Source of the DNA: Phycocordibacter sp964398865
GTDB lineage: Bacteria; Patescibacteriota; Minisyncoccia; Phycocordibacterales; Phycocordibacteraceae
Length of the DNA: 64,000 nucleotides
Direction: 5' to 3'
Assembly (NCBI GenBank): GCA_964398865.1
Contig: CAYNOO010000002.1
Coordinates: 18,163-82,162 of the forward strand
Below are positions 1 through 8,724 of the stretch, piece by piece. Numbering within the stretch: the stretch's first letter is position 1; each line of letters opens with the position of its first letter. Below the pieces are notes generated by a model. The model ran no database searches. It saw nothing but the letters and a program-made list of their open reading frames with translations, and had not been told where the DNA came from. Made by a program: the position numbers and the translations under genes.

Positions 1-1
1 C

Positions 2-112
2 TATGTTGCGGGTTTTGATGGTGCTGCAGAGCTTCGGGCGGAACTGATGAGAGCAGAAAATGCCACAGAAGTAGGGGGCGCTGTGGACAGGTTCTTTACT
101 TCAACGCATTAG
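2..112 (+). CDS. 3' end of an unrecognised CDS, cut by window edge
   Basis: An open frame enters from the left edge and ends at the TAG at 110-112, giving 36 residues of an acidic, helical-looking C-terminus that ends in FFTSTH. This is too little to name a family. It ends about 27 nt before a small ORF that leads into carA, and the putative carA promoter overlaps its last codons. Confidence 0.5.
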   Translation, partial: YVAGFDGAAELRAELMRAENATEVGGAVDRFFTSTH

Positions 113-123
113 CCGTGTAGACT
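95..123 (+). promoter_or_regulatory. candidate promoter of the pyrimidine operon
   Basis: TTTACT (95-100) and TAGACT (118-123) are separated by 17 nt, each matching 4 of 6 consensus bases. Transcription would start near 130, just upstream of the small ORF at 139. The match is modest, but the position fits an attenuated leader. The assignment is inferred. Confidence 0.35.
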
Positions 124-138
124 ACCTCTAATTTAGGT

Positions 139-231
139 ATGTCGATTCGCCGCAAGCTTCGCCACTTCCAGAAACAGGAATTTAATTTCCATCAAACCCT
201 CCATTCATTGGAGGGTTTTTTCAATCTATGA
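139..231 (+). CDS. 30-codon putative leader peptide overlapping carA
   Basis: An ATG at 139 opens a 30-codon frame, rich in basic and aromatic residues, that reads straight through the hairpin at 194-221. It stops at TGA 229-231, overlapping the carA ATG at 228 in an ATGA junction. In E. coli, the pyrBI leader peptide similarly runs through an intrinsic terminator just before pyrB. There, RNA polymerase pausing at U-rich tracts couples UTP level to readthrough. A T-rich stretch (TTTAATTT, 181-188) precedes the hairpin here. Whether the ORF is translated is not shown; the layout is seen, the function is inferred. Confidence 0.5.
   Translation: MSIRRKLRHFQKQEFNFHQTLHSLEGFFNL
194..221 (+). terminator. 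intrinsic terminator or attenuator hairpin in front of carA
   Basis: AAACCCTCC (194-202) pairs with GGAGGGTTT (210-218) around the 7-nt loop ATTCATT and is followed by a T run. It ends only six bases before the carA start codon. It therefore either ends the upstream gene with no room for a carA promoter after it, or acts as a conditional attenuator of the pyr operon. Confidence 0.75.
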
Positions 232-1304
232 AACTCATCTTGAAAGACAAGTCGGTTTTCGAAGGCGAAAGTTTTGGTGCAGATGTACCCATCGCTGGCG
301 AAGTCGTTTTCAACACGGGCATGGTTGGTTACGTCGAGAGTCTCTCGGATCCTTCGTACGCCGGGCAGATACTCGTCTGTACGTATCCTCTCATAGGTAA
401 CTATGGCGTGCCGAGCCCAGAATTCTTCGAATCAAATAAAATTCATGCAGCTGGTCTCGTGGTGAGCGAGTACAGCGAGAAGTACTCGAGCCACACTGCG
501 AAGCAGTCGTTATCTGAATGGCTCAAACGCTCTGGTGTCCCGGCGCTCTCTGGTGTTGATACGCGTGCGATTACGAAGCGACTTCGCGAGCATGGTGTCA
601 TGTTGGGGCAGCTCGTTCCTCACGGTCGCCCTGGGAAATTCACAGATCCCAATGACGAGAATCTCGTTGCGCAGGTAAGTGTTGCGAAAAAAGAAATTTA
701 CGGAAATGGGAAAACCGTCATTGTTGCGGTGGACTGCGGTATGAAAGAGAATATCGTGCGCTCGTTATTGAAGTTTGATGTCACGATCATCCGTGTGCCC
801 TGGGATTACGATTTCACGAATGAAAACTACGATGGCTTGTTTCTTTCGAACGGTCCCGGTGACCCGATGATGTGTGGTGCCACGGTCGCACACATCCAGA
901 AGGCGATAGAAAGCGGGAAGCCAATCTTGGGAATCTGTCTCGGCACTCAGCTTCTGGCGCTTGCAGCCGGAGCGCGCACGTACAAATTAAAGTACGGACA
1001 TCGCGGTCAGAATCAGTCATGTATTGATATTCTTGGAAATGCAAAACCTGGCGCTCGTGCGAAAGACCGCTGCTACATAACCTCACAGAATCACGGCTAC
1101 GCGGTAGATAAGAAGACTCTCCCGAAAGAGTGGAAGGTCTGGTTTGAGAATGCGAACGACGGCTCTGTCGAAGGAATCAGACATACAACGAAGCCATGGC
1201 GTGCAGTGCAATTTCATCCAGAGGCATCTCCTGGACCTACTGACACAAGTTGGATTTTTGAGGATTTCATTCGCACGGTAAAGGCGGCAAAAAAACATGC
1301 TTAA
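228..1304 (+). CDS. carA: carbamoyl-phosphate synthase, small (glutaminase) subunit
   Basis: CarA hydrolyses glutamine and passes ammonia to CarB for the first step of pyrimidine and arginine synthesis. The N-terminal half carries the CarA-specific motif FNTGMVGYVESLSDPSYAGQ. The C-terminal half is a class I glutamine amidotransferase with nucleophile Cys237 (GICLGTQ) and the His330-Pro-Glu332 pair (QFHPEASPG). At 358 residues it is slightly short for the family. The ATG overlaps the stop of the 30-codon leader ORF and no Shine-Dalgarno sequence is visible, so translational coupling is plausible. The 3' end overlaps carB by 8 nt. It is the first enzyme gene of the pyr operon. Confidence 0.97.
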   Translation: MKLILKDKSVFEGESFGADVPIAGEVVFNTGMVGYVESLSDPSYAGQILVCTYPLIGNYGVPSPEFFESNKIHAAGLVVSEYSEKYSSHTAKQSLSEWLKRSGVPALSGVDTRAITKRLREHGVMLGQLVPHGRPGKFTDPNDENLVAQVSVAKKEIYGNGKTVIVAVDCGMKENIVRSLLKFDVTIIRVPWDYDFTNENYDGLFLSNGPGDPMMCGATVAHIQKAIESGKPILGICLGTQLLALAAGARTYKLKYGHRGQNQSCIDILGNAKPGARAKDRCYITSQNHGYAVDKKTLPKEWKVWFENANDGSVEGIRHTTKPWRAVQFHPEASPGPTDTSWIFEDFIRTVKAAKKHA

Positions 1305-4300
1305 GAAACCTAAAAAAATCCTTATCTTAGGCTCAGGCGGACTCAAAATCGGTCAGGCTGGTGAATTTGATTATTCGGGCTCGCAGGCAATCAAGGCCTT
1401 CAAAGAAGAGGGTATTGGGACTGTCCTCATGAATCCCAACATTGCGACGGTGCAGACCGACAAAGGTTTGGCAGATTCCGTGTACTTCCTTCCGCTCACG
1501 GAGAAATTTGCAGAAGATGTGATACGACAAGAACGCCCCGACGCGATTGCGCTGAGCTTCGGCGGGCAGACCGCGCTCAATCTTGGGTTAACACTCGAAG
1601 AGAACGGTACGTTGAAGAAATACGGCGTGCACGTGTTAGGTACGCCAGTGTCTGTCGTCCGCGACACGGAAGATAGAGATCTTTTTATAAAACGTTTGGA
1701 CGAGATTGACGTTAAGACTGCGCGAAGTTTTGCTGCGCGAAGCATCAAGGATGCAGAGAGAGCTGCCGAGAAACTCGGATACCCCGTGATGGTACGCATG
1801 GGTTTTGCTCTCGGCGGTGAAGGATCAGGACTTATTCGCTCCGCGGCGGAACTTCGGCTGCGTCTGGCAGAGGCATTCAAACGTAGTCCTCAGGTGTTGA
1901 TTGAAGAATATCTCGCCGGATGGAAAGAGGTGGAGTACGAAGTGGTGCGCGATGCGGCGGATAACTGCATCGTTGTGTGCAACATGGAGAACATAGACCC
2001 GATGGGAGTCCACACGGGAGAATCAATAGTGGTCGCTCCGTCGCAGACGCTTACCAACGAGGAGTATCATCGTCTTCGCGAAATCGCGATTAAAACGATT
2101 CGTCATCTTGGGGTCGTCGGTGAGTGCAACATTCAATACGCACTTCACCCCAAAACAGGCGATTACCGCGTCATAGAAGTGAATGCACGTCTCTCGCGCT
2201 CATCCGCGCTCGCTTCAAAGGCGACAGGGTATCCGCTTGCATTCATCGCGGCAAAACTCGCGCTCGGTCATTCACTCACAACACTCGTAAACTCCGTCAC
2301 CAAGACAACGACAGCCTGTTTTGAGCCGGCACTTGATTATCTTGTCTTGAAAGTTCCGCGCTGGGATTTGAACAAATTTGAGAATGCTGTCTCGAAAATC
2401 GGAACCGAAATGAAGTCGGTGGGTGAGGTGATGGCAATTGGGCGTTCCTTTGAAGAGGCTCTTCAGAAAGCGCTTCGCATGCTCACCATAGGCGCTGATG
2501 GTTTTACCTCGCATCGAAGCAGTAACTTCCGTATCCCGACGTACCTTGAGGAAATTAACGAACCTACCACTAGACGTGTATTTGCTATCGCAGAGGCGCT
2601 CCGTCACGGCGTCTCCGTAGAGAAGATTCATGAGCTTTCAGGAATCACGCCCTGGTTCTTGGAGAAGATGAAAAACATTATTGATGTTGAAAAGAAGTTA
2701 CACCGTAACGCGCTCACTCCAGCGCTCCTAAAAGTTGCGAAGCAGCATGGATTCTCTGACATCCAGATTGCCGTTGCGAAGAAAAGCACTGAAGCAAAAG
2801 TTCGTGCACTTCGACAGAAGTCCGGAGTCATCCCTTCTGTAAAGCAAATCGACACTTTGGCAGGGGAGTTTCCCGCACAAACAAATTATTTGTATCTCAC
2901 CTACCACGGCTCGGAACATGATGTGGCTCCCAGTCGCGGCGCCATCGCGGTCTTGGGAAGCGGTCCGTATTCTATTGGCTCCTCGGTGGAGTTTGATTGG
3001 TCAAGCGTGCAAGTCTTGCAGACGCTCAAAGCGGAAGGAGAGAAGACTGTAATGATTAATTACAATCCCGAAACTGTCTCTACCGACTACGACATGTCTG
3101 ATCGCTTGTATTTTGAAGAGCTTTCACTCGAGCGGGTTTTGGATATTGTGGAGTTTGAGCGCACAAAGGGTGTGGTGGTTTCAACGGGAGGTCAGATTCC
3201 TAATAACCTTGCGCTGCCGCTCCATACAAACGGCGTAAAAATTCTCGGTACGCATCCAGAAGACATCAACCGCGCGGAAGATCGTCACGTATTTTCGCAA
3301 CTCTTGGACAAACTCAACATTGATCAGCCTGCATGGGCGGAATTGACCACGACAAAAGCAGCAGCTCTCACCGCTAAAAAACTCGGCTATCCGGTCTTGG
3401 TGCGCCCCTCCTACGTACTCTCGGGTGCTGCTATGGGAATCGCCTCCGACAAAGCGTCATTGATAAAGTTCTTAGAGCGCGCGGTTGATGTTTCGTCAGA
3501 ACATCCGATAGTCATCTCGAAGTTTATCGAAAATGCGCGCGAGATTGAGATAGATGGCGTAGCGGCGAAAGGCAAGCTCGCCATTTACGCGATTACCGAG
3601 CACGTGGAGAACGCCGGCACCCATTCGGGAGATGCGACTGTGGTATTACCTGCGCAGCGCACGTACCTGGAGACTATTCGCCGCGCGAAGCATGTCACGA
3701 AACAAATCATCAAAGAGCTCAAAATCACTGGCCCCTTTAACATCCAATTCCTAGCGAAAGATAACAATCTTCAGGTCATCGAATGCAACGTCCGCGCATC
3801 GCGTAGTTTCCCGTTCGTATCAAAAGTCACTCGATACAATTTCATCGAGCTTGCGACGAAAGCTTTCTTAGGTAAAGACATCAGCGGAGAATACCGGACA
3901 TTGGAACTTGATTACGTCGCAGTGAAGTCTCCACAATTTTCATACAACCGTATCAAGGGCGCAGACCCGCTTGGCTACGTCGAGATGGCATCAACGGGAG
4001 AAGTCGCATGTTTCGGCGACTCCTATCCGGAAGCTTTATTGAAATCCATGCTCTCCGCAGGATTCAGAATTCCCAAGAAGAACATTCTGATTTCCTTAGG
4101 CGGTGAGGAGAATAAGGTCAAACTCTTGCCGGCAATTCAGAAACTCTCTGAGATGGGATTCAAACTTTTTGCCACCGAGCACACGGCTGATTTCCTAAAA
4201 ACCCATAACATCAAGTCAGAGCGCGTCCATAAAATAAAGAGCAAACAAGAGCCAAATGTGCGCACGCTTCTTGATTCTGGAAAGCTTGATCTCATCATCA

Positions 4301-4512
4301 ATCTTCCAAACCGAGGCTTGGTGAGAGAGGGGAACGGCAAGAATGGCTCTGACCCGTCCGACGGTTTCATCATCAGGCGGAAAGCCGTGGACTTTAACAT
4401 CTCTCTTATCACCAACCGCCAGCTCGCAGAGGCTTTCGCGATGGCGCTCGCAGAAGTTGGAGAGAAGGGTTTGAGCGCAAAAGCGTGGGATGCGTATCAG
4501 AAAGATGCTTAA
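1297..4512 (+). CDS. carB: carbamoyl-phosphate synthase, large subunit
   Basis: CarB makes carbamoyl phosphate from bicarbonate, ammonia and two ATP. The 1071 residues cover two homologous ATP-grasp halves. The first opens with ILILGSGGLKIGQAGEFDYSG, and the second with the matching VLGSGPYSIGSSVEFDW near residue 550. A C-terminal MGS-like allosteric domain ends the protein (around GGEENKVKLLPAIQKL onward). Length matches E. coli CarB (1073), so no domain is lost. The start codon lies inside the end of carA, indicating coupled translation and equal stoichiometry. Confidence 0.97.
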   Translation: MLKKPKKILILGSGGLKIGQAGEFDYSGSQAIKAFKEEGIGTVLMNPNIATVQTDKGLADSVYFLPLTEKFAEDVIRQERPDAIALSFGGQTALNLGLTLEENGTLKKYGVHVLGTPVSVVRDTEDRDLFIKRLDEIDVKTARSFAARSIKDAERAAEKLGYPVMVRMGFALGGEGSGLIRSAAELRLRLAEAFKRSPQVLIEEYLAGWKEVEYEVVRDAADNCIVVCNMENIDPMGVHTGESIVVAPSQTLTNEEYHRLREIAIKTIRHLGVVGECNIQYALHPKTGDYRVIEVNARLSRSSALASKATGYPLAFIAAKLALGHSLTTLVNSVTKTTTACFEPALDYLVLKVPRWDLNKFENAVSKIGTEMKSVGEVMAIGRSFEEALQKALRMLTIGADGFTSHRSSNFRIPTYLEEINEPTTRRVFAIAEALRHGVSVEKIHELSGITPWFLEKMKNIIDVEKKLHRNALTPALLKVAKQHGFSDIQIAVAKKSTEAKVRALRQKSGVIPSVKQIDTLAGEFPAQTNYLYLTYHGSEHDVAPSRGAIAVLGSGPYSIGSSVEFDWSSVQVLQTLKAEGEKTVMINYNPETVSTDYDMSDRLYFEELSLERVLDIVEFERTKGVVVSTGGQIPNNLALPLHTNGVKILGTHPEDINRAEDRHVFSQLLDKLNIDQPAWAELTTTKAAALTAKKLGYPVLVRPSYVLSGAAMGIASDKASLIKFLERAVDVSSEHPIVISKFIENAREIEIDGVAAKGKLAIYAITEHVENAGTHSGDATVVLPAQRTYLETIRRAKHVTKQIIKELKITGPFNIQFLAKDNNLQVIECNVRASRSFPFVSKVTRYNFIELATKAFLGKDISGEYRTLELDYVAVKSPQFSYNRIKGADPLGYVEMASTGEVACFGDSYPEALLKSMLSAGFRIPKKNILISLGGEENKVKLLPAIQKLSEMGFKLFATEHTADFLKTHNIKSERVHKIKSKQEPNVRTLLDSGKLDLIINLPNRGLVREGNGKNGSDPSDGFIIRRKAVDFNISLITNRQLAEAFAMALAEVGEKGLSAKAWDAYQKDA

Positions 4513-4522
4513 ATGAAGGGGT

Positions 4523-5146
4523 ATGGATGACGTCATACAGATTCTGAAAGACGCGGGCGCAATACTAGAGGGTCATTTCATCGGTGTTTCGGGACGGCAT
4601 CTTCCTGTGTACATCAACAAGGACGCATGGCTCTTGCACACGGGACTCGTCTCAAAGATCTGTCGGATGCTTGCTGAGCTGAATAAAGATAATCAGATAG
4701 ACGTAGTCGTGGGACCCGCTGTCGGTGGCGTCGTTATTTCACAGTGGACGGCGTACCACTTATCAGAAATCACTGGCAGGGAAGTATTGAGTGTTTTTAC
4801 TGAAAAGACTCCAGAGGGTGGGCAGATACTAAAGCGAAACTACGACAAGGTGGTAGCGGGGAAGCGTATTCTCGCCGTTGAGGACACGGTCACGACGGGC
4901 GGGTCCGTGAAAAAAACTATTGACGCTATTGCTTCGGCTGGAGGAAATGTCGTGCAGCTTTCACTTATTGTGAATAGGAATCCTAAAGAGGTGACCGCGG
5001 CAACGTTTGGTCTGCCGGTAAGCGCGCTTGCCGAGATTGATATGGAAAGTTACGAAGAAAATGAAGTGCCGGAGTGGTTGAAAGCAATTCCCATCAACAC
5101 TGAGTTCGGGCACGGTGCGAAGTATCTTAAAGAACATATGAGTTGA
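4523..5146 (+). CDS. pyrE: orotate phosphoribosyltransferase
   Basis: PyrE transfers ribose-5-phosphate from PRPP to orotate, giving OMP. The PRPP-binding signature VEDTVTTGGS is at residues 119-128, and the N-terminus shows the usual G-H-F-I-G/S start seen in PyrE. The length of 207 is typical. It starts 10 nt after carB and is followed one base later by pyrD, so it is inside the operon. The PRPP it needs would come from Prs, encoded at 55641-56597. No PyrF (OMP decarboxylase) follows it in this window. Confidence 0.93.
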   Translation: MDDVIQILKDAGAILEGHFIGVSGRHLPVYINKDAWLLHTGLVSKICRMLAELNKDNQIDVVVGPAVGGVVISQWTAYHLSEITGREVLSVFTEKTPEGGQILKRNYDKVVAGKRILAVEDTVTTGGSVKKTIDAIASAGGNVVQLSLIVNRNPKEVTAATFGLPVSALAEIDMESYEENEVPEWLKAIPINTEFGHGAKYLKEHMS

Positions 5147-5147
5147 T

Positions 5148-6215
5148 ATGTTGCAAACTCCTTTTTACGACCCAACAAAGTCATACGACGACAATTATGC
5201 GAATGGTCCCTTTGGTGTGTTCGCGGGTGTCTCCGCATATGAAGAGAGAGGCGAGCCGGAGTATGAGATTTTCGGGCACAAAGTCTACACGCCATTCGGC
5301 ATCCCGGCAGGACCCTTATTGAATAGCAAATTCATGAAAGGTGCGTTTGATAACGGCTTTGATGTATCGATTTACAAGACAGTACGAAGCGGGGTCTACC
5401 CCTGTCATCCGTTCCCGAATGTGCTTGCCGTCCACATTCCTGGCGATCTCAGCCTTGAAGCGGCAGCACGCGAGCCTCTCGTTGCGGATACGAATTACGA
5501 AGAGCCTATTTCCATAACCAATTCGTTCGGCGTTCCTTCTAAAGAAGCCCGAACGTGGCAGGATGATTTCAAGGAGTCAGAGAAATATGCGAAGAAAGGT
5601 CAGCTCGCAATCTTAAGTTTCATGGGAACGGTGAAAGAAGGGCAGACGCATCAGGAGTTCGTGGATGACTACGTGCTTGCTGCGAAGCTTTCAAATGATG
5701 CAGGTGCCAAAGTGCTCGAAGTAAACTTGTCGTGCCCGAACATCGGCAACGAAGGATTAGTCTGTTACGACTTGAAGACTACTGAAGAAGTGTGCGCTGG
5801 TATCCGCAGTGTCATCGGCACGACGCCCTTGATATTGAAAGTCGGCTACTACAAGGAAGACGCTGACATCAAGGAGCTCGGAAGGATCGCCGACAAGTAC
5901 GCAGACGGCATTTCCGCAATCAATACCGTACAGGCAACTATCATCGACAAAGACGGTACTCAGGCGCTGCCGGGTAAGAATCGCGTAAAGAGTGGCGTGT
6001 GCGGGGCATCCATAAAATGGGCAGGTTTGGACATGGTGAAGCGCTTGCACGCCATCCGAAGCGCGGGAGGTTTAAACTTTAAGATTTGCGGAGTGGGTGG
6101 CGTAACGACGGCAGCTGATTATGCCGCATATCGTGCCGCGGGGGCGGATATCGTGATGAGTGCAACGGGTGCGATGTGGAATCCAAATCTGGCGATAGAG
6201 ATTAAGTCGTTATAA
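5148..6215 (+). CDS. pyrD: dihydroorotate dehydrogenase, class 1 (Cys type)
   Basis: PyrD oxidises dihydroorotate to orotate on FMN. The motif VNLSCPN places a cysteine at residue 196 where class 1 enzymes carry the catalytic Cys; class 2 membrane enzymes have Ser. The C-terminal glycine-rich FMN phosphate region (KICGVGGVTTAADY) is present. The N-terminus (about 70 residues before the first barrel motif) lacks a membrane helix, which suits a soluble class 1 enzyme. No PyrK partner is adjacent, so a 1A-like fumarate-linked form is more likely than 1B. It starts one base after the pyrE stop. Confidence 0.93.
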   Translation: MLQTPFYDPTKSYDDNYANGPFGVFAGVSAYEERGEPEYEIFGHKVYTPFGIPAGPLLNSKFMKGAFDNGFDVSIYKTVRSGVYPCHPFPNVLAVHIPGDLSLEAAAREPLVADTNYEEPISITNSFGVPSKEARTWQDDFKESEKYAKKGQLAILSFMGTVKEGQTHQEFVDDYVLAAKLSNDAGAKVLEVNLSCPNIGNEGLVCYDLKTTEEVCAGIRSVIGTTPLILKVGYYKEDADIKELGRIADKYADGISAINTVQATIIDKDGTQALPGKNRVKSGVCGASIKWAGLDMVKRLHAIRSAGGLNFKICGVGGVTTAADYAAYRAAGADIVMSATGAMWNPNLAIEIKSL

Positions 6216-6229
6216 ATTAGCATTCGTAC

Positions 6230-7135
6230 ATGAAAATACAGCACGTCATCGAGACTCAGCAATTTGACCGCGAAGCACTTAATAAGCTTTTCAAGCTTGC
6301 AACTTCTTTTGAAAAAAATCGCACGAAGGATCTCGACGGAAAGATTATGGCGTCGTTGTTTTTCGCACCCTCAACCCGCACCCGTCTTTCTTTCGAGTCT
6401 GCCATGTATCGCCTCGGCGGTCATGTTATCTCAATGGAGAATGCGAGCGAATCGTCCTCATCGACAAAAGGGGAGACTATTGAGGACACTATCCGCATCG
6501 TAGACAATTACGCGGATGTAATCATTCTTCGGCATCCAGAAGTCGGTACGCTCGCGAGGGCTGCTGCTGTTTCGGAAGTTCCCGTCATTAATGCCGGCGA
6601 CGGCATCGGTCAGCATCCCACGCAGGCGTTCTTGGACCTGTACACCATAGAGCGAGAGATAGGTCGCACTGACAATTTCCATATCGCATTCGTGGGGAAT
6701 CTTGCCTACTATCGCGCAGCCCGTTCCCTCGCGTATCTTCTTTCAAAATACGAGAACATTACGATGACGTTCGTATCCGGTTCGGAGCTTAGGATGAAGG
6801 ATGACGTTAAAGAGCATCTCAAAGAGAAAGGGGTTACGTTTACCGAGACTGAAGACTTGGAGAAAGCGATGAGCGAAGCTGATGTTGTCTATCAGACGCG
6901 TATCGCGGAAGAATGGATTCCTGATCACGACCAATACGAAAAGCTTCGCGGAAAGTACGTCATCACACGCCCGATGACCGATCACATGAAAGACGGCGCC
7001 ATTCTCATTCATCCACTGCCGCGCGCAGGCGAGATCATGCCGGAAGTCGACGACTCTCCCCATGCGGTTTATTTCAAGCAGGCAGAATACGGAGTACTCG
7101 TGCGCATGGCACTCTTGAAAACTCTCTTAGCGTAA
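6230..7135 (+). CDS. pyrB: aspartate carbamoyltransferase catalytic chain
   Basis: PyrB condenses carbamoyl phosphate with aspartate. The carbamoyl-phosphate loop FFAPSTRTRLSFE is near residues 44-56, the second motif GDGIGQHPTQAFLDLYT is near residue 125, and HPLPRAGEI near residue 260 binds aspartate. At 301 residues it is a normal catalytic chain. No pyrI regulatory chain is adjacent, so allosteric control as in E. coli is not expected. It is the last + strand gene of the pyr cluster and converges on pyrC across a long palindrome. Confidence 0.96.
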   Translation: MKIQHVIETQQFDREALNKLFKLATSFEKNRTKDLDGKIMASLFFAPSTRTRLSFESAMYRLGGHVISMENASESSSSTKGETIEDTIRIVDNYADVIILRHPEVGTLARAAAVSEVPVINAGDGIGQHPTQAFLDLYTIEREIGRTDNFHIAFVGNLAYYRAARSLAYLLSKYENITMTFVSGSELRMKDDVKEHLKEKGVTFTETEDLEKAMSEADVVYQTRIAEEWIPDHDQYEKLRGKYVITRPMTDHMKDGAILIHPLPRAGEIMPEVDDSPHAVYFKQAEYGVLVRMALLKTLLA

Positions 7136-7193
7136 CCGTATTGGTGAAATAAAGAACTACTCTTCAGAGGAACAGAGCACGGGCGGTCACGGT

Positions 7194-7240
7194 AAGTGAT
7201 TTGATATATCATATCAGCGATATGATATATCAAATCACTT
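7194..7240. repeat. perfect 22-bp inverted repeat, 3-nt loop, between pyrB and pyrC
   Basis: Arms 7194-7215 and 7219-7240 are exact reverse complements around AGC. It lies between two convergent genes, where a bidirectional terminator would be expected, but it is AT-rich and lacks the usual GC core. It shares the core GATATGATATATCA with the palindrome at 44507-44532. Confidence 0.9.
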
Positions 7241-7266
7241 AAATGAAGATGCTTTCTATTTACATG

Positions 7267-8331
7267 TCAGAAGACGCGCCATTGTATAGGAGTTCGTTTT
7301 GTCGGGTTCTCGTCATAGCCTAATGGGTGGATTTTTTCTCCGTCTTCAACGTCCACCAGCTCGTCTATCAACCAAGGTTCTTTTACAAGGGTTATTTTTT
7401 CTTCGTTAGGCTGCACGTTGTAGAATTTCGGACCATTCAATGACGCGAACGCCTCTAAATTTTCTAACTTTCCCATATCTTCAAAAACTCCCGTGTAGAG
7501 TTCAATTGCTGCAGGTGCGCTAAAGATGCCCGCGGCGGGCGCTTCGCGCTCTTTCGCCGATACTGGGTGAGGTGCCGAGTCGGTACCGAGAAAAAAATAC
7601 GGCTCGCCGGAGGTTGCCGCTTCGCGAATGGCTTTTTGATTCGCTTCGTCCTTTATCACCGGCATGCAGTGAAGGTATGCGGGTTTCTCGCTCTGCAGTA
7701 CGTCCTCATGGTTTTCCATTAAGTGGTGCACGGTAATCGTGGAGGCAAGGCGATTGCTCTTTTCGTTTCGTATAAAAGCAACTGCGTCTTTCGTTGTCGC
7801 GTGCTCCAAGACAATTTTCAATTCCGGAAAATCTTTCAGTAGCTGTGGAAGAATCGTGTCTAGAAAAACCTTTTCCCTATCATACGGGTCGACATCATTG
7901 CCTTGATAGCGGAGCGTCTCTCCGTGAATGAGGATGGGCATGCCAATTTTCTGCATCGTTTCAAGCACTGCTCGTACTTTGCTAATGTCAGTGACGCCCT
8001 GTGTGGAGTTTGTGGTAGCTCCCGCAGGATAGAGCTTTACTGCAGTTGCCAAACCTTCTTTGAAACCTTGCGCGATATCTTCAGCGGAAGAATTGTCCGT
8101 GAGGTAGTACGTCATGAGAGGAGTGAAAGGAAAGTCTCCAATGGCTTCGAGTATCCGACCTCGGTATGCGCGGAGCTCATCAGTCGTGAGGATTGGGTTC
8201 GGCGAGAGATTAGGCATTACAATTGCGCGCCCGAAGTGCTTGGCAGTGAAGGGGAGCACAGCTCTGAGCATCGCTCCGTCGCGCAAGTGCACATGCCAAT
8301 CGTCGGGTTTCCGTATAGTTAGAGAGTCCAT
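7267..8331 (-). CDS. pyrC: dihydroorotase
   Basis: PyrC cyclises carbamoyl aspartate to dihydroorotate. Zinc ligands of the E. coli-type enzyme are visible: HVHLRDG near the N-terminus, the lysine to be carboxylated in TAVKLYPAGAT, HGET, EHATT, and the catalytic Asp in GTDSAPHP. I start at the ATG at 8331 (MDSLTIRKPDDW), which matches the family start; an ATG at 8358 would add nine residues. It is transcribed toward pyrB and not as part of the carAB-pyrEDB unit, so its expression could be set separately. Confidence 0.95.
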   Translation of the reverse strand: MDSLTIRKPDDWHVHLRDGAMLRAVLPFTAKHFGRAIVMPNLSPNPILTTDELRAYRGRILEAIGDFPFTPLMTYYLTDNSSAEDIAQGFKEGLATAVKLYPAGATTNSTQGVTDISKVRAVLETMQKIGMPILIHGETLRYQGNDVDPYDREKVFLDTILPQLLKDFPELKIVLEHATTKDAVAFIRNEKSNRLASTITVHHLMENHEDVLQSEKPAYLHCMPVIKDEANQKAIREAATSGEPYFFLGTDSAPHPVSAKEREAPAAGIFSAPAAIELYTGVFEDMGKLENLEAFASLNGPKFYNVQPNEEKITLVKEPWLIDELVDVEDGEKIHPLGYDENPTKRTPIQWRVF

Positions 8332-8412
8332 ATTCTGAGAATATTCTAGCATTCGCAACTTCTTTTTCTCTATTATCCATATTCGTCTAAATAAGAGAAT
8401 GGTTTAGAGATT

Positions 8413-8441
8413 TTGACCAGAGAGTGGGTTTGTTTTAGAAT
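8413..8441 (+). promoter_or_regulatory. near-consensus sigma70 promoter
   Basis: TTGACC (8413-8418), a 17-nt spacer and TAGAAT (8436-8441) form a strong -35/-10 pair. The expected start of transcription falls at or next to the ATG at 8450, predicting a leaderless mRNA. Confidence 0.75.
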
Positions 8442-8449
8442 GCACTTAT

Positions 8450-8671
8450 ATGGTTATGGGTCACGAAGGAGTCAGAAAAGAAGAAGCATCTGTTACGCGC
8501 ACCCCTGCTGGCAACGGCATGTTATATGTTGTTGAGATTGGAAATAAAGCTTTTCGTTTTCTCGGAGAAGGTTCGCATCTGCAGCCATTGCCGCGAAACT
8601 CAAAAGGAAGAGAGTGGGATGAAGCGGCAGCACTTGCTCGCAAGTACGATAGCGATAAGAAGAAGCATTAA
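8450..8671 (+). CDS. small hypothetical protein (73 aa)
   Basis: I do not recognise the family. The protein is charged and soluble-looking, with a short hydrophobic strand (GMLYVVEIGNKAFRFLGEG) in the middle and a lysine-rich end. It is supported as a gene by the strong promoter at 8413-8441, placed for a start at 8450 (or the in-frame ATG at 8456). It ends about 50 nt before dnaX, which has its own -10 box. Confidence 0.6.
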   Translation: MVMGHEGVRKEEASVTRTPAGNGMLYVVEIGNKAFRFLGEGSHLQPLPRNSKGREWDEAAALARKYDSDKKKH

Positions 8672-8707
8672 AGGTTAAGTTTTGCCGAGGGTATCTCAGG
8701 TGGTTTC

Positions 8708-8716
8708 TGTTATACT
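8708..8716 (+). promoter_or_regulatory. extended -10 box of dnaX (TGTTATACT)
   Basis: TG-T-TATACT ends 8 nt before the dnaX ATG, so the transcript would be leaderless or nearly so. Confidence 0.65.
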
Positions 8717-8724
8717 TCTGACAA

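Noticed and set aside
7194..7240. Insertion-sequence end or CRISPR-like repeat
   Set aside because: It is a single palindrome with no transposase, no spacer periodicity and only one distant relative in the window.
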